Source: Trichuris trichiura
Lineage: Eukaryota; Nematoda; Enoplea; Trichinellida; Trichuridae
NCBI GenBank assembly: GCA_037903355.1
Contig: JBAJFE010000004.1
Coordinates: 3,823,501-3,887,500, forward strand
Length of the DNA stretch: 64,000 nucleotides
Direction of reading: 5' to 3'
Under the pieces are notes generated by a model. The model saw nothing but the letters and a program-made list of their open reading frames with translations, did not search any database and was not told the DNA's origin. Made by a program: the position numbers and the translations under genes. Shown here in pieces: positions 56,500 to 64,000 of the stretch (positions within the stretch are counted from its first letter, which is position 1; each line of letters starts with the position of its first letter).

Positions 56500-58990
56500 G
56501 TCGACTGACTAGCTGAGCAAGAACGACAAATTGAACATTTCAAATTCCAAAAGCAACATTCCTAAAGTCTGCCACTTAAACTATCAGACGTACTGTCCGA
56601 GCGTACAGTGACGCATCCGTCTAACTGCGGACCATTCTTCTTGAAATTATGCAAATTTTATGTTGCTTTGCCGACTCTAAAGTTGGCTAAGGCAAGAGTT
56701 ACTCATTACCTTGACAAATAGACTTGAATGAAAAGAAATGATGTAAATCTATTATTAATACTGCGACTGGTTAAAGCCGTATCACGCTGCTGCAGACATT
56801 GTCAGAAAACTCTTAGGCTTAGGTACAACATTACTTTCATTATTAGAGCACAGAAAGGCCAGTTCAAACTAGCTCTGGTTTTGAACAGTGTTAACATAAG
56901 CCTATGCGCACCCAATCTCGTGCTTTTGCTCTGTATGTGGACTGTCATATTGGTATAAGCATAGATGACAGTGCTTTTAATGCCCTCGCGTGAGCCCTTT
57001 CGAAGCTAAGCATGTCGCAGAGACTTGAAGGACTAAGCTACTTTAAAACTGATTGCTAGGAAAGAACCGCGGCGGTTTGCTGGCTCTCGGCCAGACCAAC
57101 AATGTATTACTTACTGTTGCGACGGCATGCGGTTCCCAAGTCACTGTTTCCGCGGCGTTTCAGAGATCGCCGAGGCGTCGCTCCCGTGCTGACGCATAAA
57201 AGCAGAACCAACAGCACCAGAGGTCGCCAGTATCGAGGGTACAATTCCTTTCGGTAGGCTTCGTCCATCTTTTCTACCATTTATGCTTCGAAACGAACTT
57301 TCGGAACGTTGGTAGAAGAAACTAAAAAACGACCGTCAGCAGGTGAAGAGTGAAAGGTCTTCGGACACGCTTCGCTATTAATATAAAAAGAAAAAAAGCA
57401 GAAGAGCGGCCAGCAACGGCTGAAATGTCAGATATCTGCGCGATGAGCCGACAGCGCCGCGCCGGCGGCCGTATGTCCAAGTGACCCGACAGCGAAAGCT
57501 TTTAACACTTCGTGATAGCCGCTTTTTGCGCGGCCACAAGTGAGCCCAAAGAGAAAAAGCGAGCGTGAACACCTCGCAGCTAAACGACATAGGCGACCTC
57601 TAGGCGAGGCGAAGACTTGGCAGACTCAACTCCGGTAGGGTTTGATGGTCGACGCACGTGCATAGACGTTGCCTCTGGCCTCTTGCCACTTAGCTTCAAC
57701 GAAAAGCCCCCCACAGCCCGAGGTGGTGACACACGGTAAACGTCGGCAAAAGCTGAGAAACGAAGCTCGCCTCCACGGCTAACCGGTTTGCCGGTTGCCA
57801 AAAAGCTAAGTATAAGAGGAAAAAAATTGCAGCAAAAAGACGAGCGCGCATTACGCGGACCGCCTGACCGTGGTATGCCAACAGGGTTTTCTCCAAAGGC
57901 GAATTGTGCAGACACGAGGCAAAATGAAGTCGGCGAACCATCATATAATGTATCTCCTCCCAGCTGCTGCTGACTCAAGGGTCAAACTTTGCGCTTAAAT
58001 GCACTTCGTCCTCAAGAGAAATCTTTTTATTGCCTTCACCCAGCAACAGTTAAAGACAATATGAGCAACTGGAAAAGTCGCCATGTGGTCACCCGCGCGA
58101 CTGTCTCGTTAAACGCAGCTTTCTGTCAACCACGGCGGAGTTCGCACAGAACACCCATCCATTCAAACTGAGCTGAATAGCAATTTTAAAATAGGCAAAA
58201 TGCAATGATTCAACAAACGGTCGTCTAAAGGCTTCAGGCGAAGAGCAGCAGCTGGATAAGATGCAATGATCTCATTCAAAAACAGCATGACTAACTGTCA
58301 TCGAAACGAACCCGCTTGATGACAGCAGCAGCTTTCCCTTGTCAAATATACAGACCAGTTTTTGCCTACTGTATTAAATGCTCATCTGTTTCGTCTTAGT
58401 TTTCATGAAGGAACGCCCGCTGCGTCCCACCTGCCTAAGCATCGTGGGCGGTCTCGGTTAAGGCAACGACAGCTATGAAACTCTTATCTTGAGAATTGTT
58501 TCCGAACACCTCTAGCCCGCTCGGTTGTGTACTCATCGAAGCTCGCATTCCAAGGCTGTTTCAGCGATAACAAAAATGAATATTTAAATCTAGTTGCAAT
58601 TGAGCTATTGTTCACTAGCAGCCTTGTTGTCTTGAAGTGTTTACATCTCGCTGCAGCTGACCTTGCCGTTGAAACATGCGATTGCACTCTTATTAAGGCG
58701 CATTCGACCTTTATGGATACGAACCGCGGATATTGATCGAAGATGGAAACTGAGATTGCATTACTTTTGCCCTACTGCTTGAAAGTTGGCAACACTAAGC
58801 GTTTCATTCAATCGGCGCGCGAACCATCATTCTCTGAAAACAAAGGCTCTGATAACGCGCGCAAAGAAGGAAGGAAACAATAGTTCCATATTGGTTGACG
58901 GGTAGAAAATATGCAAATTTTTGCAGCTTTCTCGAATTCAAATATTCAAACATGGCTTCTGGGAAGAATGCTTGAAAAACGTGTACAGGC
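56500..58990. other. No gene supported; locally GC-rich at 57.1-57.9 kb
   Basis: Overlapping minus-strand frames at 57378-57978 have no domain and compete in several frames. The stretch 57100-57900 is visibly richer in G+C than its surroundings (for example GACAGCGCCGCGCCGGCGGC). Confidence 0.4.
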
Positions 58991-59204
58991 AAGCAGCATC
59001 GCACAGGTTAACTACTTGTTGCAGCGATTTTCAAAGCTGCCACATTTCAAACGATAAGGGTCTTTTAATGGTTAACATATGGTCAAGAATAGTCCCATAA
59101 AGGCTCCCAAAGCAGGTAGAGCTCCAATGGGCGATCCCGCCGGCTTCGGCAAGAAACTGGCAAGTCTCTACGTAGACGACCTCAATCCCACGTTTCTCTT
59201 GTTC

Positions 59205-59486
59205 TTAACTTCGCAATTCGTCTCTTGGCGTCACGAAAATGATACGTATGTCAGAGGAATTGGGTCGAGCTCCACATGGGTCGACATGTCGAGCTGACGG
59301 AGGGTCTGTTTGGTCGGACTGCAGCTGGCAAAATAACAACGGAGAACCGGAATTGCAAACTTTTTGGCGACATGCCATTCCGGACGGACAGTCTCCAGCA
59401 TCGCATGGGCGGTCGACAGCTGCGCTGGTCATCTGATACAGGCTGGGCATTTCGCCCATGATTATAATGCAATTTAAATTTAACAT
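59205..59486 (-). other. Cysteine-rich open stretch, minus strand
   Basis: The frame includes MGEMPSLYQMTSAAVDRPCD, then AGDCPSGMACRQKVCNSGS and a later DPCGARPNSS. The C-x3-C-x5-C-x4-C spacing resembles small secreted knot domains, but no signal peptide or splice partners could be shown. Confidence 0.25.
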
Positions 59487-59489
59487 GTG

Positions 59490-60540
59490 GCCATTTCATG
59501 CTTTTCCACCTGAGCCTATTGGAACGAATGAAGACAAACGACCGAAATCTATTCATACTCTTCCGGGCTCTCAGCGCGTCGCTTTTAATTAGTGCTTGCC
59601 ATACGCCGATATACCTAATTCCTTTAATGCGTGTTCTTCCCGTGTAAAAAGGAAAATCCAAATCGTATTAGCTTGGACCTCATTTTTATGAAGGATTTCT
59701 GTTAGACGAAAACGCAATACATTGTCTGTACACGACATACCCGCTGGGTCGAAAATGAAAAATAATCATGCGTGTTAATACGATTAGCGAATGAGAAGAG
59801 TTGGAAAAATATGCACCGCATAAACTTTAAATATGCAAATTTTATTATCTATAAAAGTTAGGCTAATTCACGCTGCTACGCGACTGAAAACCATATATTT
59901 TTTTTCACTATCTACCCATTCGAACTCTTAGTTCACGGACTCTATATTGTTAGCGTATAGCACCTATCGTCAACCAAAAATGGAATCAATGGATCTCGCT
60001 AGTTAGAAAACAGTCCAACCTATGGACACTCGATCGATCGATGACCCATCCAATTTTCCGAGTCGACTTTGCGATGCAAATTTCGGCTCAGCTTTCTTCA
60101 TCAGTTATCAGCGAAAAATAGAACTGTTTAAATGCTGTCAGCAAATGCTTCCGTTCAAGGAAATTCGATGAATTTGAAATGCGTCTTCTTGCATTTCCGT
60201 AACCGCTGCATGATGTGGGTCGTCAACTGTCAATATGGCGAATAGTCAAGTTCGGAGTAAGGTTCAAATGAAAGACAATATTTTCAGGCTCTTGTTCATT
60301 ATTTCTAATTCGTTCGGTCGAAATGAAAACTGCAAGTCGTATGGTCAGTTTCTACAAATCTTTCAGTTCGCCTAAATGAGACATTTTTTAAGGTGTTTAT
60401 AGTACTTCGCATTTCTTGAAAAGCTTTTCAGAACAGCGCACAATGACTACAGCAAAGTTTGCAGTTTTCTTCGTTGTTCCATGCCGCCAACTTCCAAAAA
60501 AGAGTCCAATTTTCTGATTTCTGCTGCGGCGGCTGAACTG
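59490..60540. other. Spacer downstream of TRPC, nothing recognised
   Basis: AT-rich sequence between the cysteine-rich stretch and the end of the TRPC gene; no gene or repeat is recognised. Confidence 0.5.

Positions 60541-64000
<3,460 letters not shown>

Noticed and set aside
57378..57978. Long minus-strand frames in the GC-rich patch
   Set aside because: High G+C lowers stop frequency; both strands are open and no domain is visible.
58484..58736. Plus/minus frames near 58.5 kb
   Set aside because: Short, overlapping on both strands, no features.

Overview
This is a eukaryotic nuclear window, most likely from a nematode. The evidence is a major-sperm-protein (MSP) domain gene at 10.2 kb, very short GT-AG introns (mostly about 45-60 bp), dense gene packing and metazoan housekeeping genes. 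The short introns and overall look would suit an enoplean (Trichuris/Trichinella-like) worm, but that placement is an inference. Most genes are multi-exon, so the protein models below were assembled by hand from exons and splice signals.

Region by region. (1) 1-1.4 kb holds ATT microsatellite, two copies of a foldback inverted-repeat element and one short hairpin MITE. (2) 1.5-2.4 kb has an unrecognised minus-strand coding segment, and 3.2-3.7 kb a complete intronless UFC1. (3) 4.69-13.91 kb is bounded by inverted repeats of the same foldback family and, outside those, by a 13-bp direct repeat. Inside lie a 5'-truncated Ty1/copia element with its 3' LTR, the last exons of a COQ8 kinase gene, an intact MSP-domain gene, and a 3'-truncated copia element with its 5' LTR and primer-binding site. 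This looks like a mobile segment carrying captured host exons, and it is the most unusual object in the window. (4) 15.8-17.5 kb has an unrecognised minus-strand gene. (5) 20.5-29.0 kb is a tight minus-strand tandem, COPZ - TMEM209 - ORC2 - NOC2, with roughly 50-160 bp between genes, a possible operon. (6) 30.0-35.3 kb carries on the plus strand a catalytically intact myotubularin of the MTMR6/7/8 group with a C-terminal degenerate FYVE-like finger. (7) 35.5-51.7 kb on the minus strand is one very large modular extracellular-protein gene (CCP, EGF, WAP, Ig, FN3, Kunitz, thyroglobulin-1, a private tandem repeat, EGF). (8) 51.7-60.5 kb has no gene that I can support. (9) 60.5 kb to the window end is the 3' part of a TRPC cation-channel gene on the minus strand, running out of the window.

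The housekeeping genes cover UFMylation (UFC1), COPI traffic (COPZ), nuclear-envelope biology (TMEM209), replication origin binding (ORC2), ribosome assembly (NOC2) and phosphoinositide turnover (MTMR). They are not one pathway; their clustering is positional. The matrix protein and the TRPC channel are separate animal-specific loci.
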